From Pseudomonadota bacterium (lineage in GTDB: Bacteria; Pseudomonadota; Alphaproteobacteria; Rhizobiales; Methylopilaceae): 64,000 nt of DNA. The notes beneath the pieces are model-generated. The model made no database searches and was not told the DNA's origin. It worked only from the letters and a program-made list of their open reading frames with translations. The stretch covers positions 1 to 64,000 of the forward strand of contig JAEWFF010000028.1 in the NCBI GenBank assembly GCA_023388965.1. The letters are read 5' to 3'. Every line of letters begins with the position of its first letter. Within the stretch, counting starts at the first letter, position 1. This document shows positions 7,288 to 16,760 of this stretch, piece after piece. Position numbers and translations under genes: made by a program.

Positions 7288-10014
7288 TCAGACGACTTCC
7301 TTCAGCCGTTCCAGCGCGTCAGTGAGCTTGGTCTGGCGGGCCTCGGCCTCGCCCCGGCGCTCGCGCTGCTCCTCGACCACCTCTTCCTTGGCACGGGCCA
7401 GAAAATCCGGATTGCCGAGCTTCTTGTCGATCTTGCCGATCTCCTCAGTGATCTTGCCGATCTCCTTGGCGAGGCGGGCCTTTTCGGCCGCAAGATCGAC
7501 TACGCCGGCAATCGGCAGCGCCGCGACGCCGCCGCGCACGAGAAGCTGCACCGCGCCGGCGGGCGGCGCATCGGCGAAACCGATCTCCGACAGGCGCGCG
7601 AGGCGCTTCAGCGCGTCCTCGTAACGCCCGGCCCAGGCTTTGACATTGTCGGGCGCGCCGATGAGCAGAAGCGGGATCTGCGCACCGCCCGGCACGTTCA
7701 TCTCGGTGCGGACGCTGCGGACCTCGGAAATGATGTCGACCAGCCAGCCGATCTCGGCCTCGGCATCCGCCGTGTCGCCGCCGGCGGGCTCAGGCCATGA
7801 GGTGACGACGAGGAGCGATTCCCTGCCCCCGGCCGGCGCCATGAGCTGCCACAGCTCCTCCGTGACGAAGGGCATGAAGGGATGGAGCAGCTTGACGATC
7901 TGATCGAGCGTCCAGGCAACGGTGGCGCGCGTCTCGGCGCGCTCGGCGCTGTCCGTCTCGGTCTGCAGGACGGGCTTGGCGAGTTCGAGATACCAGTCGC
8001 AGAAGATCGACCAGACGAACCGATAGGCGGCATTGGCCGCATCGTTGAAACGATAGGCCTCGATGGCCGCGCTCGTCTCGGCAATGGCCTTCGTCGCCTC
8101 GCCCACGATCCAGCGGTTGAGCGTGCTCCTTGCCGAAGCCGGATCGAAATCCGGCACCACAGTGCACTGGTTCATTTCCGCAAAGCGCGCGGCGTTCCAG
8201 AGCTTGGTCGCGAAATTGCGGTAGCCCTCGATGCGCGAGACGGCGAGCTTGATGTCGCGCCCCTGCGCCGCCATGGCGGACAGAGTGAAGCGCACGGCAT
8301 CCGCGCCGTATTCGTTCATCAGGTCGAGCGGGTCGATGACGTTGCCCTTCGACTTCGACATCTTCGCGCCCTTCTCGTCGCGGACGAGGGCGTGGATGTA
8401 GACGTCGGCGAACGGCACTTCGTCCGTGAATTCCAGGCCGAACATCATCATGCGCGCGACCCAGAAGAAGATGATGTCGAAGCCCGTCACCAGTACGGAC
8501 GTCGGGTAATACTTCTTCAGTTCCGGCGTCTCGTCGGGCCAGCCCATGGTCGAGAACGGCCAGAGCGCCGAGGAGAACCAGGTGTCGAGCACGTCCTCGT
8601 CGCGGACGAGATCGACGTCCTTGCCGTAATGCTTGCGTGCGGACGCCCTCGCCTCGTCTTCGGAAAGCGCGACGAAAATCTCTCCGTCAGGTCCATACCA
8701 GGCGGGGATCTGATGGCCCCACCAGAGCTGGCGCGAAATGCACCAAGGCTGGATGTTTTCGAGCCAGTTGAAATAGGTGTTTTCCCAGTTCTTCGGGACG
8801 AATTTCGTCTGCCCCTCGCGCACCGCCTTCAGCGCCGGCTGGGCGAGCGTATGGGCATCGACATACCATTGGTCGGTCAGATAGGGCTCGATGACGACGC
8901 CCGAACGGTCGCCATGCGGCACGGCATGGGTATTGGGTTCGATCTTTTCGAGAAGTCCGCGCTCCTCGAACATCGCGACGATTGCCTTGCGCGCGGCGAA
9001 ACGATCCTGCCCGTGCAGCGCCATGACGGCGGGATCGGGCGTCGAACCGGCGAGAAAATCCGCATTGTCCGCAAGAAGCATCGCCCCTTCGCGGTCAAGC
9101 ACGTTGATCTGCGGCAGGTCGTGGCGCTTGCCGACCTCGAAGTCGTTGAAATCGTGCGCCGGCGTGATCTTGACCGCGCCCGAGCCCTTTTCCGGATCGG
9201 AGTACTCGTCGCCGACGATGGGAATGCGGCGGCCGACGAGCGGCAGCACGACATGCGTGCCGATCAGATGTCTGTACCGCTCGTCCTCGGGATGCACCGC
9301 GACCGCGCTGTCGCCGAGCATGGTTTCCGGGCGCGTGGTCGCGACCACAATGAAGGTCGACGGGTCCTCGGCATCGAAGGTCTTGCCCTCGATCGGATAG
9401 CGCAGATGCCAGAGATTGCCCTTCACCTCGATCTGCTGGACTTCGAGGTCCGAAATCGCGGTCTGGAATTTGGGGTCCCAGTTCACGAGGCGCTTGTCCT
9501 TGTAGATGAGCTTCTTGCGGTAAAGCTCGACAAAGACTTTCAGAACCGCCTTCGACAGCCCCTCGTCCATGGTGAACCGCTCGCGCGAGAAATCACACGA
9601 GGCGCCGAGGCGCTTGAGCTGGTTGAGAATCGTGCCGCCCGATTCCTCCTTCCACGCCCAGACGCGGTCGAGAAAAGCGGCGCGGCCCATTTCGCGGCGC
9701 GAAGGCTCCTGCCGCTCCATGAGCTGGCGCTCGACCACCATCTGCGTCGCGATGCCGGCATGATCGGTGCCCGGCTGCCACAGCACATCGCGGCCCCGCA
9801 TGCGGAAATAGCGCGCCAGCACATCCTGCAGCGTGTTGTTGAGGGCGTGGCCCATATGCAGGGAGCCGGTGACATTGGGCGGCGGAATGACGATGGAGAA
9901 CGGCGCCGCGCCGGGCCTTGAGCCCGCACCGGCCCGGAACGCGCCAGCCTTTTCCCAGGAAGCGGAAATGCGGCTCTCGATCTCGGAGGGCTGATAGGTT
10001 TTTTCGATGGTCAT
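7288..10014 (-). CDS. valS: Valyl-tRNA synthetase
   Basis: A 908-residue class I aminoacyl-tRNA synthetase that charges tRNA-Val. The ATP-binding HIGH motif appears as PPPNVTGSLHMGHAL near residue 45, and the KMSKS loop as GAKMSKSKGNVIDP. The editing (CP1) domain carries VVATTRPETMLGD. The C-terminus has the coiled-coil arm typical of ValRS (…LAKEIGKITEEIGKIDKKL…). The ATG at 10014 (MTIEKTYQPSEIES) gives the normal start. Its usual upstream neighbour popZ is separated here by an opposite-strand MFS gene. Confidence 0.97.
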   Translation of the reverse strand: MTIEKTYQPSEIESRISASWEKAGAFRAGAGSRPGAAPFSIVIPPPNVTGSLHMGHALNNTLQDVLARYFRMRGRDVLWQPGTDHAGIATQMVVERQLMERQEPSRREMGRAAFLDRVWAWKEESGGTILNQLKRLGASCDFSRERFTMDEGLSKAVLKVFVELYRKKLIYKDKRLVNWDPKFQTAISDLEVQQIEVKGNLWHLRYPIEGKTFDAEDPSTFIVVATTRPETMLGDSAVAVHPEDERYRHLIGTHVVLPLVGRRIPIVGDEYSDPEKGSGAVKITPAHDFNDFEVGKRHDLPQINVLDREGAMLLADNADFLAGSTPDPAVMALHGQDRFAARKAIVAMFEERGLLEKIEPNTHAVPHGDRSGVVIEPYLTDQWYVDAHTLAQPALKAVREGQTKFVPKNWENTYFNWLENIQPWCISRQLWWGHQIPAWYGPDGEIFVALSEDEARASARKHYGKDVDLVRDEDVLDTWFSSALWPFSTMGWPDETPELKKYYPTSVLVTGFDIIFFWVARMMMFGLEFTDEVPFADVYIHALVRDEKGAKMSKSKGNVIDPLDLMNEYGADAVRFTLSAMAAQGRDIKLAVSRIEGYRNFATKLWNAARFAEMNQCTVVPDFDPASARSTLNRWIVGEATKAIAETSAAIEAYRFNDAANAAYRFVWSIFCDWYLELAKPVLQTETDSAERAETRATVAWTLDQIVKLLHPFMPFVTEELWQLMAPAGGRESLLVVTSWPEPAGGDTADAEAEIGWLVDIISEVRSVRTEMNVPGGAQIPLLLIGAPDNVKAWAGRYEDALKRLARLSEIGFADAPPAGAVQLLVRGGVAALPIAGVVDLAAEKARLAKEIGKITEEIGKIDKKLGNPDFLARAKEEVVEEQRERRGEAEARQTKLTDALERLKEVV

Positions 10015-10141
10015 GGGTTTCACGGATAAGGGAGCTGACGCTTTAGAACCGGTCCGCCGACGGAGTGTCAACGGTTCCCATAGGGGGCTGCTTTAGGCCA
10101 GCTTCCCCAGGGGCCTGAATGTCTCTACACACGCCTCTCCC

Positions 10142-11359
10142 ATGGAACCCGCCGCCCCCGCAACCGGCGCGCAGATCATGCGCGGACTGATCTTCTGGCT
10201 CGCCATCAGCGCATTCGCCAGTTCCACGGCCGTGCGCATCTCCGATCCGCTGTTTCCGCCCGTTGCCGCAGAATTCGGCGTCACCGTCGGGCAGGCCTCG
10301 ATCATCGCGGCGGCCTACGCTCTCGCCTATGGCCTGTGCCAGTTGATCTATGGCCCGCTGGGCGACCGTTTCGACAAGCTGCGGCTGGTTCTGACCTCCA
10401 CGCTGATGGCATCCGCCGCGGTTTTCGCCTGCGGGCTTGCGCCCTCGCTCGACATGCTGGCCGCCGCCCGGCTCATCAGCGGCGCGTTCGCGGCGGGCAT
10501 CATCCCGCTCTCGATGGCCTATATCGGCGATGCCGTGCCCTATGAGCAGCGGCAGAACACGCTCGCCAAGCTGATGGCGGGCACGATCTCGGGCGTGATC
10601 TTCGGGCAGGCCGCCGGCGGATTCCTGATCGAATATATCGACTGGCGGGCGGTGTTCTTCGTGCTGGCGGGGATTCTGCTGATCGCGGCGCTCGGCCTCG
10701 GCCTCAGCATCCGCTCGCTGGAGAAGCAGCCGCCCATGCCGGCGAAAGGCTTGAAGCGGACGGTCGGAGATCTTGTCGGCCTTCTGCGCCGCAAGGGCGT
10801 TTTCCCGGTCGTCGGCGCGGTCTTTCTCGAAGGCGCGATCGTGCTCGGCGTGTTCGCCTATCTCGGCAGCCATCTGCACGATCAGTTCGGCCTGCGCATG
10901 GATCAGGTGGGCCTCGTCCTGGCGGTGTTCGGTTTCGGCGGGCTGACCTATGCGCTGTTCGCGACCTTCCTCGTCCGCACATTGGGCGAGCGCGGCCTTG
11001 TGCTGATCGGCGGCGCGATGATCTCGCTCGCCATGATGGCGGCGGCGGCATCCAGCAGCGTAACCGCCTTCTACTTCATCGCCGCCGTCACCGGCATGGG
11101 CTTCACCATGCTGCACAACACCTTGCAGACGCGCGCCACCCAGATGGCGCCGGAAAGCCGCGGCTCGGCGGTTTCGCTGTTCGCCTCGATGTTCTTCATG
11201 GGGCAGATGGTGGGCGTCGCAATCGCCGGCTGGTCATACGACCGCTGGGGAGCGCCCCTGGGATTCGGGGCATCCGCCGTACTTACGCCATTGCTGGCGG
11301 CGGCGTTCGCGCTTCACCTTGCGCGGATCAAGAACGAAAACGGGCGCTCCGAAAGCTAG
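10142..11359 (+). CDS. MFS transporter (DHA1-type)
   Basis: A 405-residue, 12-helix major facilitator protein. The loop 2-3 motif is YGPLGDRFDKLRLVL, a variant of motif A. The remaining helices are typical, with a cytoplasmic loop RSLEKQPPMPAKGLKRT at mid-protein. It is probably an exporter; the substrate is unknown. It lies on the plus strand between two minus-strand housekeeping genes, popZ and valS, that are usually adjacent in related bacteria, which suggests insertion of this gene into a conserved block. No good ribosome site precedes the ATG. Confidence 0.85.
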   Translation: MEPAAPATGAQIMRGLIFWLAISAFASSTAVRISDPLFPPVAAEFGVTVGQASIIAAAYALAYGLCQLIYGPLGDRFDKLRLVLTSTLMASAAVFACGLAPSLDMLAAARLISGAFAAGIIPLSMAYIGDAVPYEQRQNTLAKLMAGTISGVIFGQAAGGFLIEYIDWRAVFFVLAGILLIAALGLGLSIRSLEKQPPMPAKGLKRTVGDLVGLLRRKGVFPVVGAVFLEGAIVLGVFAYLGSHLHDQFGLRMDQVGLVLAVFGFGGLTYALFATFLVRTLGERGLVLIGGAMISLAMMAAAASSSVTAFYFIAAVTGMGFTMLHNTLQTRATQMAPESRGSAVSLFASMFFMGQMVGVAIAGWSYDRWGAPLGFGASAVLTPLLAAAFALHLARIKNENGRSES

Positions 11360-11364
11360 CGCCC
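11342..11364 (-). terminator. Possible popZ terminator
   Basis: A perfect 7-bp stem (GGGCGCT / AGCGCCC, 9-base loop) at the junction of the convergent MFS and popZ genes. Read on the minus strand it is followed by GTTTTCGTTCTT, so it could terminate popZ transcripts inside the end of the MFS gene. Confidence 0.45.
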
Positions 11365-11371
11365 CGAAAAA

Positions 11372-12052
11372 TTAGCGCTTCGGCCCGCGCGAGACGCGCT
11401 CGATCTCGGCGCGCACGAGGCGCTCGACAATGCCCGGCAGATTGTCGTCCAGCCAGTTCTTCAGCATGGGGCGCAGCATTTCCTCGACCAGATCGTCCAG
11501 GGTGCGGGCGTTCTGATTGAGGATGGTGTGCGCCAGCGAGGAAAACGCGCTGGCGACCGCGGCGCTGGCTTCGGGCGCGAGCAGGCCTTCGCCGACATTC
11601 TGCGCAACGGCATCGGCCGAGCGCGCAAGCGCCTGCGCGGCGGGAGCGCTATCGCCCTCCTCCTCATCGTCATCGGCCAGCGAATCCCACGGATCCTCGG
11701 CCGGCGGTGCGGCTTTGGGCTCCACGAAATCAAGATCGGCAGATACGGGCGCGGCCGGCGCCTTGGCGACCGGCTTCGTCAGTTCGAGGACATCGTCCTT
11801 CTTCGCCGCAGGCTCAGCCGGTTCCGGCTCCGCCGCATCGAAACTCGCCAGCATGGCGTCGATATCGTCCTGACCGAGTTCGCCCGAAGGCTCTTCGGCC
11901 ACGACGGCGACAGGCGCGGGTTTTTCAGCAACGGGCGCAGCCGGCTTCGGCTCGGCTGCCTGGGCGGCCGGCTCGTCATCGGCGATGATTCGGCGGATGG
12001 AGGCGAGAATCTCCTCCATCGTCGGCTCATGCGCTTTCGCCGCGTTGCTCAT
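11372..12052 (-). CDS. popZ: PopZ polar organizing protein (DUF2497)
   Basis: A 226-residue protein with the three-part PopZ architecture. The N-terminal recruitment helix is at residues 12-26 (MEEILASIRRIIADD). A proline-, alanine- and acid-rich linker spans about 28-150. The C-terminal oligomerization helices contain ILNQNARTLDDLVEEMLRPMLKNWLDDNLP. In Caulobacter this scaffold forms a pole-located network that anchors the ParB-parS complex and cell-cycle factors. The ATG at 12052 gives the family start. It follows tolC on the same strand. Confidence 0.9.
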   Translation of the reverse strand: MSNAAKAHEPTMEEILASIRRIIADDEPAAQAAEPKPAAPVAEKPAPVAVVAEEPSGELGQDDIDAMLASFDAAEPEPAEPAAKKDDVLELTKPVAKAPAAPVSADLDFVEPKAAPPAEDPWDSLADDDEEEGDSAPAAQALARSADAVAQNVGEGLLAPEASAAVASAFSSLAHTILNQNARTLDDLVEEMLRPMLKNWLDDNLPGIVERLVRAEIERVSRGPKR

Positions 12053-12175
12053 ATCCCCATCCCGGCGAATAAAACGCACGGAGAATCAGTGCCGCCCCAA
12101 TTGTGGCGAGTATTACACCGCGACTCACCGAGGCCAAGCAGAAGCCTAGACTTGTGGAGAACGCTTAACGCAAGC

Positions 12176-13615
12176 CTAACGGCCGTCCGGCGTCCGCAGG
12201 CCGAACCATTTATCGCGCACCTGATCGTAGTGAACGCGCGAGTCGTAGGTCGGCACGTTGAGGCCAAGCTGCACGACATTGAGACGGCCGACCGCCTGCA
12301 GCAGCGCATAGGACGCCACCACACGGTCGCGCTGCGCGGTGATGAGGGCCACGCGGGCGTCGAGCTGCTCCTGCTGGAAGTTCAGCACGTCGAGCGTGGT
12401 GCGCTGGCCGACCCGCGCTTCCTCGCGCACGCCGGACAAAGCGATGGTCGAGGCTTCGACCTGCGCCTGCGCAGCGGCGATCTGGGCTTTCGCACCTTCC
12501 AGCGCGCCCCAGGCCGAGACGACGGCGGCGCGGACCTGATCGCGCACCGAATCCGCCTCGAGGCGGCGCTGGCCGAGAATTTCCTTGGCTTCGCGCACAC
12601 GCGAATATTCCCCGCCGCCCTGATAGATCGGCACGCGCAGCACGCCGAGGATCGAGGCATTGGTGGTGTTGGTCTCGCCGTCGTTGGCCCCCGCCGGATC
12701 GGTCCTCACATCGTCCCATTGATGGCCGACATTGCCCTGCAGGCTGACGGAGGGTGCAAGCTCGCCTTCGATGACGCGCACATTCAGCGCCGCGGTATCC
12801 ACGGCATGGAACGCCGCGCGGCTGGCGGGATGTTCGACAAAGCCGACATCGAGCGCGGCCTGCTGCGATTTGGGCAGCAGCCGGTCGATCGGCGCGCCCG
12901 GCGTCAGGCGGCCCGGCTCGGAGCCGACAACCTGATGGAAGATGGCGCGGCTGGCCTTCAGATTGGCTTCGGCGAGAGCCAGATCGGAACGCGCGCCCGA
13001 GAGGCGCGATTCGGCGAGCGCGGTGTCCGTACGCGTCACCTCGCCGACGTCGAAACGCTCATTGGTGGCGCGGCGCTCTTCATCGAGAAGATCGACATTG
13101 TTGCGGCGCAGTTCGTAGATCGCGAAATCGCGCAGCACGTTCATATACGCCTCGGCGGCGTCGAACAGGACGTTCTGCTCGGTGTTCAGCAGCGTCTCGC
13201 GCGAGGCGAGGACATTCGATTCGGCGGCGCGCACCGAATTGCGCGTGCGGAAGCCGTTGAACAGCGGCTGCTCGACGGTGAGGCCGACGCTGGCCGTGCG
13301 CGTATCGGTATCGGTGATGCCGCCGGCGCCCGCGCGATTGACGCGCCGCGTCGTCAGGCCGGCATCGGCCGCCGCGCTGACCTGCGGACGATAGCCGGAC
13401 AGCGCCTGCGGCACGCCCTCATCGACCGCACGCGTGGCGGCGCGCTGGGCATTCAGCGTGGGATTGGCCGAGTAGGCCTGAACGAGCGCCTCATTCAGCG
13501 TCTGAGCCGAAGCACAGGCCGGCGCCAGCGCAAGCGCCACCACCGCCGCACAGCTCAAAGCGGCCGCACGGAATGCGCCCCGCCGGCCGGAAGTCTTGTT
13601 CTCGGTCGCTGTCAT
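12176..13615 (-). CDS. tolC: TolC family outer membrane efflux protein
   Basis: A 479-residue outer-membrane channel of type I secretion and RND efflux systems. The signal peptide ends at about residue 37 (…ALAPACASA). Two homologous outer membrane efflux repeats follow: the mature protein begins TLNEALVQAYSANPTLNAQRA, the conserved start of rhizobial TolC. Later come long helical segments including LDVLNFQQEQLDARVALITAQRD. The ATG at 13615 is preferred. It lies between the PIMT gene and popZ on the same strand. No cognate RND or type I transporter gene is nearby, so it probably serves several systems. Confidence 0.93.
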   Translation of the reverse strand: MTATENKTSGRRGAFRAAALSCAAVVALALAPACASAQTLNEALVQAYSANPTLNAQRAATRAVDEGVPQALSGYRPQVSAAADAGLTTRRVNRAGAGGITDTDTRTASVGLTVEQPLFNGFRTRNSVRAAESNVLASRETLLNTEQNVLFDAAEAYMNVLRDFAIYELRRNNVDLLDEERRATNERFDVGEVTRTDTALAESRLSGARSDLALAEANLKASRAIFHQVVGSEPGRLTPGAPIDRLLPKSQQAALDVGFVEHPASRAAFHAVDTAALNVRVIEGELAPSVSLQGNVGHQWDDVRTDPAGANDGETNTTNASILGVLRVPIYQGGGEYSRVREAKEILGQRRLEADSVRDQVRAAVVSAWGALEGAKAQIAAAQAQVEASTIALSGVREEARVGQRTTLDVLNFQQEQLDARVALITAQRDRVVASYALLQAVGRLNVVQLGLNVPTYDSRVHYDQVRDKWFGLRTPDGR

Positions 13616-13774
13616 GATACGCGCACGCCACCCCTCGGGGGCCGTTGGATCGCCCCGCTCGGAGGGCAATCTAACCACCAAGCCGGAGTCTCAAAACCCA
13701 ACGAGAGATTAACCTGTGCGCAATCATGCGCAGGTGGGGCAATTAAGCCACAGCTTTTTGCCCGCCGCATGCCC

Positions 13775-14434
13775 TCAGAAGCTGAAGGCCGGCGCCTTCG
13801 CAAAGCCCGGCAGAAGGGGCGCCGCCTCGTCGAAGGCCGGAAATCCGCTGAGGCCGGCGGGCGTCTTGCGGAAAATCGTGCCCTGGCCGGTGCGGCCCGT
13901 GCCCATGATGGCGACCAGCCGTCCCTCATCGCGAAGCTGATCGGCGAACGCCTCGGGCAGAACCTCGATCGCGCCCTCGATGACGATGGCGTCGTAAGGC
14001 CCTTCGGCCGGATAACCGCGCTCGAGCGGCCCGGTGACGATTGCGGCATTGCCGATGTCGAGCGCCGAAAGATTGTCGCTCGCGATCCTGGCCAGCGCCT
14101 CGTCCTCTTCCAGCGCCACGACCGAATTGGCCATGCGCGCCAGAATGGCGGTGCCGTAACCGGTCGTGCAACCGATATGCAGGACATAGTCGTCGGGATT
14201 GATGCCGGCGGCGAGAATGATGCGGGCGGTGACGGCGGGCTCGGGCAGAACGCGCTTCGAGCCCTCGGCCGCCGGGATCTCGCTGTCGCCATAGGCCAGG
14301 ATTTTCCACGCCTCGGGAACGAACTGCTCGCGCGGCAGATCGAACATGGCGCCGACGATTCTGGGCTCGGTGATGTCGCGGGTGCGAATCTGCCCCTCGA
14401 CCATGAATTTACGCGCGGCGACGAAATCGAACAT
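13775..14434 (-). CDS. Protein-L-isoaspartate O-methyltransferase family
   Basis: A 219-residue methyltransferase of the PCMT family, which repairs isoaspartyl residues using S-adenosylmethionine. The SAM-binding motif I is VLHIGCTTGYGTAILARM, and the family signature R-x-x-FVPEA appears as LPREQFVPEAW. In classical PIMTs motif I is V-L-E-I-G-x-G-x-G-Y; here glutamate is replaced by histidine and the first GxG by GCT, as in the short rhizobial proteins upstream of tolC, so repair activity is less certain. A GGGGAG site precedes the start. It heads the PIMT-tolC-popZ block. Confidence 0.83.
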   Translation of the reverse strand: MFDFVAARKFMVEGQIRTRDITEPRIVGAMFDLPREQFVPEAWKILAYGDSEIPAAEGSKRVLPEPAVTARIILAAGINPDDYVLHIGCTTGYGTAILARMANSVVALEEDEALARIASDNLSALDIGNAAIVTGPLERGYPAEGPYDAIVIEGAIEVLPEAFADQLRDEGRLVAIMGTGRTGQGTIFRKTPAGLSGFPAFDEAAPLLPGFAKAPAFSF

Positions 14435-14600
14435 CTGGAAAAGCTCCCCTGCTCGGCCTTGGACTTAGCGGCTTGGAGCGGTTCCAGGCAAGCGTTCCGG
14501 CGTCGCGGACCACAGACAGGACGGGTTTACGTTTGAAATCGCCGCAAGCTCTGATATGGGCAAGGCCCGCTCGGGGCCTTATCCAGGCCCCGCTGCCTGA

Positions 14601-14674
14601 GGCCACGTGGCGGAGTGGTTACGCAGAGGACTGCAAATCCTTGCACGCCGGTTCGATTCCGGCCGTGGCCTCCA
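14601..14674 (+). tRNA. tRNA-Cys (GCA)
   Basis: A 74-base cloverleaf. The acceptor stem pairs GGCCACG (14601-14607) with CGTGGCC, followed by discriminator T and an encoded CCA. The anticodon loop CTGCAAA contains GCA, and the T-arm carries the GGTTCGATTCC consensus. Confidence 0.97.
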
Positions 14675-14794
14675 TTTAAAATCAATGATTTGGGCAATCC
14701 CCCTCTAGGGAATCCGAGCCACAGCATGCCAGCTTATTGACCAGGCTGTTGCAGCAAGGGCATGTTTTCCTCTCGGAAGTGGGAGGCTGTCATA

Positions 14795-15049
14795 ATGAGA
14801 ATGTTACTGGCACTGCTGGTGGCGTCCGCGTTCGCGCTGTCGCTGGATACGCGCGCTGAAGCGCAGGACGCGGATGTGCAAAAGCTGAATGAAGCCTGCA
14901 ACGCCAAGGGCAAATATTGGGTCTACGACCTGGTTTCGAAAAAATGCATCAAGTCCGACCCGCGAATGACGGGACGCCGGTGGCCCCTATCGTCGAGCGT
15001 GCATGACAACAGACGCATGCTCGGAACCAACACAAGGCCTGTGAAATAG
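14795..15049 (+). CDS. Small secreted hypothetical protein
   Basis: An 84-residue protein. GGGAGG lies nine bases before the ATG at 14795, which decides the start over an upstream ATG at 14762. Residues 1-22 form a signal peptide ending TRAEAQ. The mature part has two cysteines (NEACNAKGKYW and SKKCIKSDP) that may pair, and a basic C-terminal tail. No family recognised. It lies alone downstream of tRNA-Cys. Confidence 0.65.
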   Translation: MRMLLALLVASAFALSLDTRAEAQDADVQKLNEACNAKGKYWVYDLVSKKCIKSDPRMTGRRWPLSSSVHDNRRMLGTNTRPVK

Positions 15050-15130
15050 GCCTCCGAACCCTATCGAATTCGAATCAGCCAGCGGGCGGTCTGTATTGGA
15101 CTGAACCCGAACGCGCCTTAGGCGGAGCGT

Positions 15131-15631
15131 TTATTTCCGCCGCAGCGTGATCTGCGCCTCGGCCTGCTGTCCGCCGCCCTGGGATTTGATGCTGACGCTC
15201 TGGCGGTTGTCGCGCACGCCGATGAGGAGGTTTGCGCCGAAGCCCGAGGCTTCGATCCGCACGCGCACGCGCTCGCCGTCGACCTTGCCGAAAGCCGTTC
15301 CGCCGATATTGCGGCTGGTCTCGGTCCACTGGCCGCTGAGTTCGCCCGTCTTGTCCGACACGACGCGGCCGTCGAGATCGAAGGTGTAATTATCGCTGCG
15401 GCAGCGGAAGGCGAGGTTGAGTTCATGGCCGGAGGAGCCGCGCACCTCGTAATTCGCGGTGCAGCGCATCCGCTCCTTGGCGCCATCGCCAAAGCGGATC
15501 GTGCCGTCGCCGCGCCATTCGCCAGGGAACGGCGCGAACGCATCGGCCGCCGCCGCGGCCTGCCCGGCAAGAAGCATGATGCCGACGAGCGCGACGCTGC
15601 ATTTCACTCCCGATATTGCCAGCCGTCTCAT
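15131..15631 (-). CDS. Exported hypothetical protein
   Basis: A 166-residue protein with a signal peptide (residues 1 to about 28, ending GQAAAAA). The mature region begins FPGEWRGDGTIRFGDGAKERMRC and continues with alternating short strands, suggesting a lipocalin-like or small beta-barrel fold. Cysteines at the RMRC and FRCRS positions may form a disulfide. It ends with LRRK. It lies 16 bases after the mlaD-like gene on the same strand, so it may be the last gene of the lipid-transport operon. Function unknown. Confidence 0.7.
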   Translation of the reverse strand: MRRLAISGVKCSVALVGIMLLAGQAAAAADAFAPFPGEWRGDGTIRFGDGAKERMRCTANYEVRGSSGHELNLAFRCRSDNYTFDLDGRVVSDKTGELSGQWTETSRNIGGTAFGKVDGERVRVRIEASGFGANLLIGVRDNRQSVSIKSQGGGQQAEAQITLRRK

Positions 15632-15647
15632 GCAAAATCTCCGGTTT

Positions 15648-16760
15648 TCAAAGCAATCCGAGTGTCCATACAGTCATTTCGGAGGCCACCGCCTTGAACG
15701 CGTCGTCGAAGGCGGCGGCAACCGAATCCACGTTTGCGGTATCGGCCGGGCGCGCCTGCCGGAACGTCCGCGCATCCGATACCCTGCCCCCGGAGACCAC
15801 CTTGGCGGTGCATTCGATCACCACCTCGCTGCTGTCCGGCATAACGTAGAACGAACGGATATCGACGACGAGCTTGGCGTCGGCGTCGAAACTGTCTTCG
15901 CCCGCCTCGGCGCCCAGAAACCGCGCATTCTCGAAACTCCGCACCAGTTTGGCCTGAACGAGTTTAGGCAGATTGTCACTCCATTGCGCCTCGGGGAAGA
16001 CGGCGCTTGTCCTGCCGGAGACCGAGGACATGATCTTCTGCGTATCGAGCGTCAAAACCGATGACGGTTCGGCGACGGAAAGCTGAACGTCCGGAATGGC
16101 GCCGAGGCCCGGGAAATCCTGCGCCGCACTGAGTTCGAACGAGGCGGCGGCGGGTTTCTGCTGCCCGCCGAACATGCCGGACAGCCCTTCGGTAATCGTA
16201 TCGACCTTGCCGGCATTGCGCCCCAGGGCGGCGGCGAAGGTTCTCAGATTGGCCATCATGTCACGCAGCGGATCGGAATTCTCGGCGATCAGCTTGTCGA
16301 CGCGCATCAGGACCTGACGGGCGGCGCGCATGGCATCGAGCCCGGCTTCGGGCGGCGCGACGAGAACGGGCGGATTGCCGTCCGTGGAAACAAGCGGAGC
16401 AGCGCCCGGAGCGCCGCCGATGAGGGAGATCGCCGGAACGCCCATCAGGCTCAACGCTTCGAGCCCGACCTGCGTATCGACTGTGATCGGCGTTGCGACA
16501 TCGATCTCGATGACGGCGAACACCTCGCCGGGGAAAGCGGGGCTGAGCTGGAGCTGCGTCACCTCCCCCACCTTGATGCCATTGAACAGGACCGACGAGC
16601 CCTGCCCCAGGCCGAAGGCCGGGCCCTTGAAGTTGACGGTGTAGGCCGTGCGCGCGCCGAACCCGGCCGAATTGTTCAGCCAGTAGACGAAGCCGAAACC
16701 CGCGGCGGTTATCGCCAGCAGGAACAGGCCGATCAGAAAATATCTAGCCCGGGTTTCCAA
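15648..16760 (-). CDS. mlaD: MCE/MlaD protein fused to ABC auxiliary domain
   Basis: A 370-residue protein starting with TTG at 16760 (METRARYFLIG), chosen for the GGGAGGGG just upstream and the family-typical start. Residues 8-28 form one inner-membrane anchor. An MCE domain follows (YTVNFKGPAFGLGQGSSVLFNGIKVGEV), the phospholipid-binding ring of Mla systems. After a helical linker, the last ~150 residues (from PDVQLSVAEPSSVLTLDT to the C-terminus) match the ABC-type transport auxiliary lipoprotein domain (PF03886), which elsewhere is a separate outer-membrane lipoprotein. It overlaps mlaF by 17 bases, implying translational coupling. Confidence 0.85.
   Translation of the reverse strand: METRARYFLIGLFLLAITAAGFGFVYWLNNSAGFGARTAYTVNFKGPAFGLGQGSSVLFNGIKVGEVTQLQLSPAFPGEVFAVIEIDVATPITVDTQVGLEALSLMGVPAISLIGGAPGAAPLVSTDGNPPVLVAPPEAGLDAMRAARQVLMRVDKLIAENSDPLRDMMANLRTFAAALGRNAGKVDTITEGLSGMFGGQQKPAAASFELSAAQDFPGLGAIPDVQLSVAEPSSVLTLDTQKIMSSVSGRTSAVFPEAQWSDNLPKLVQAKLVRSFENARFLGAEAGEDSFDADAKLVVDIRSFYVMPDSSEVVIECTAKVVSGGRVSDARTFRQARPADTANVDSVAAAFDDAFKAVASEMTVWTLGLL

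Noticed and set aside
7882..9921. Long frame antisense to valS
   Set aside because: No domain or plausible start, and it overlaps a certain gene.
11528..14536. Very long open frame on the plus strand
   Set aside because: It lies antisense to popZ, tolC and PIMT, which have clear family matches. High GC causes such shadow frames; its protein has no recognisable domain.
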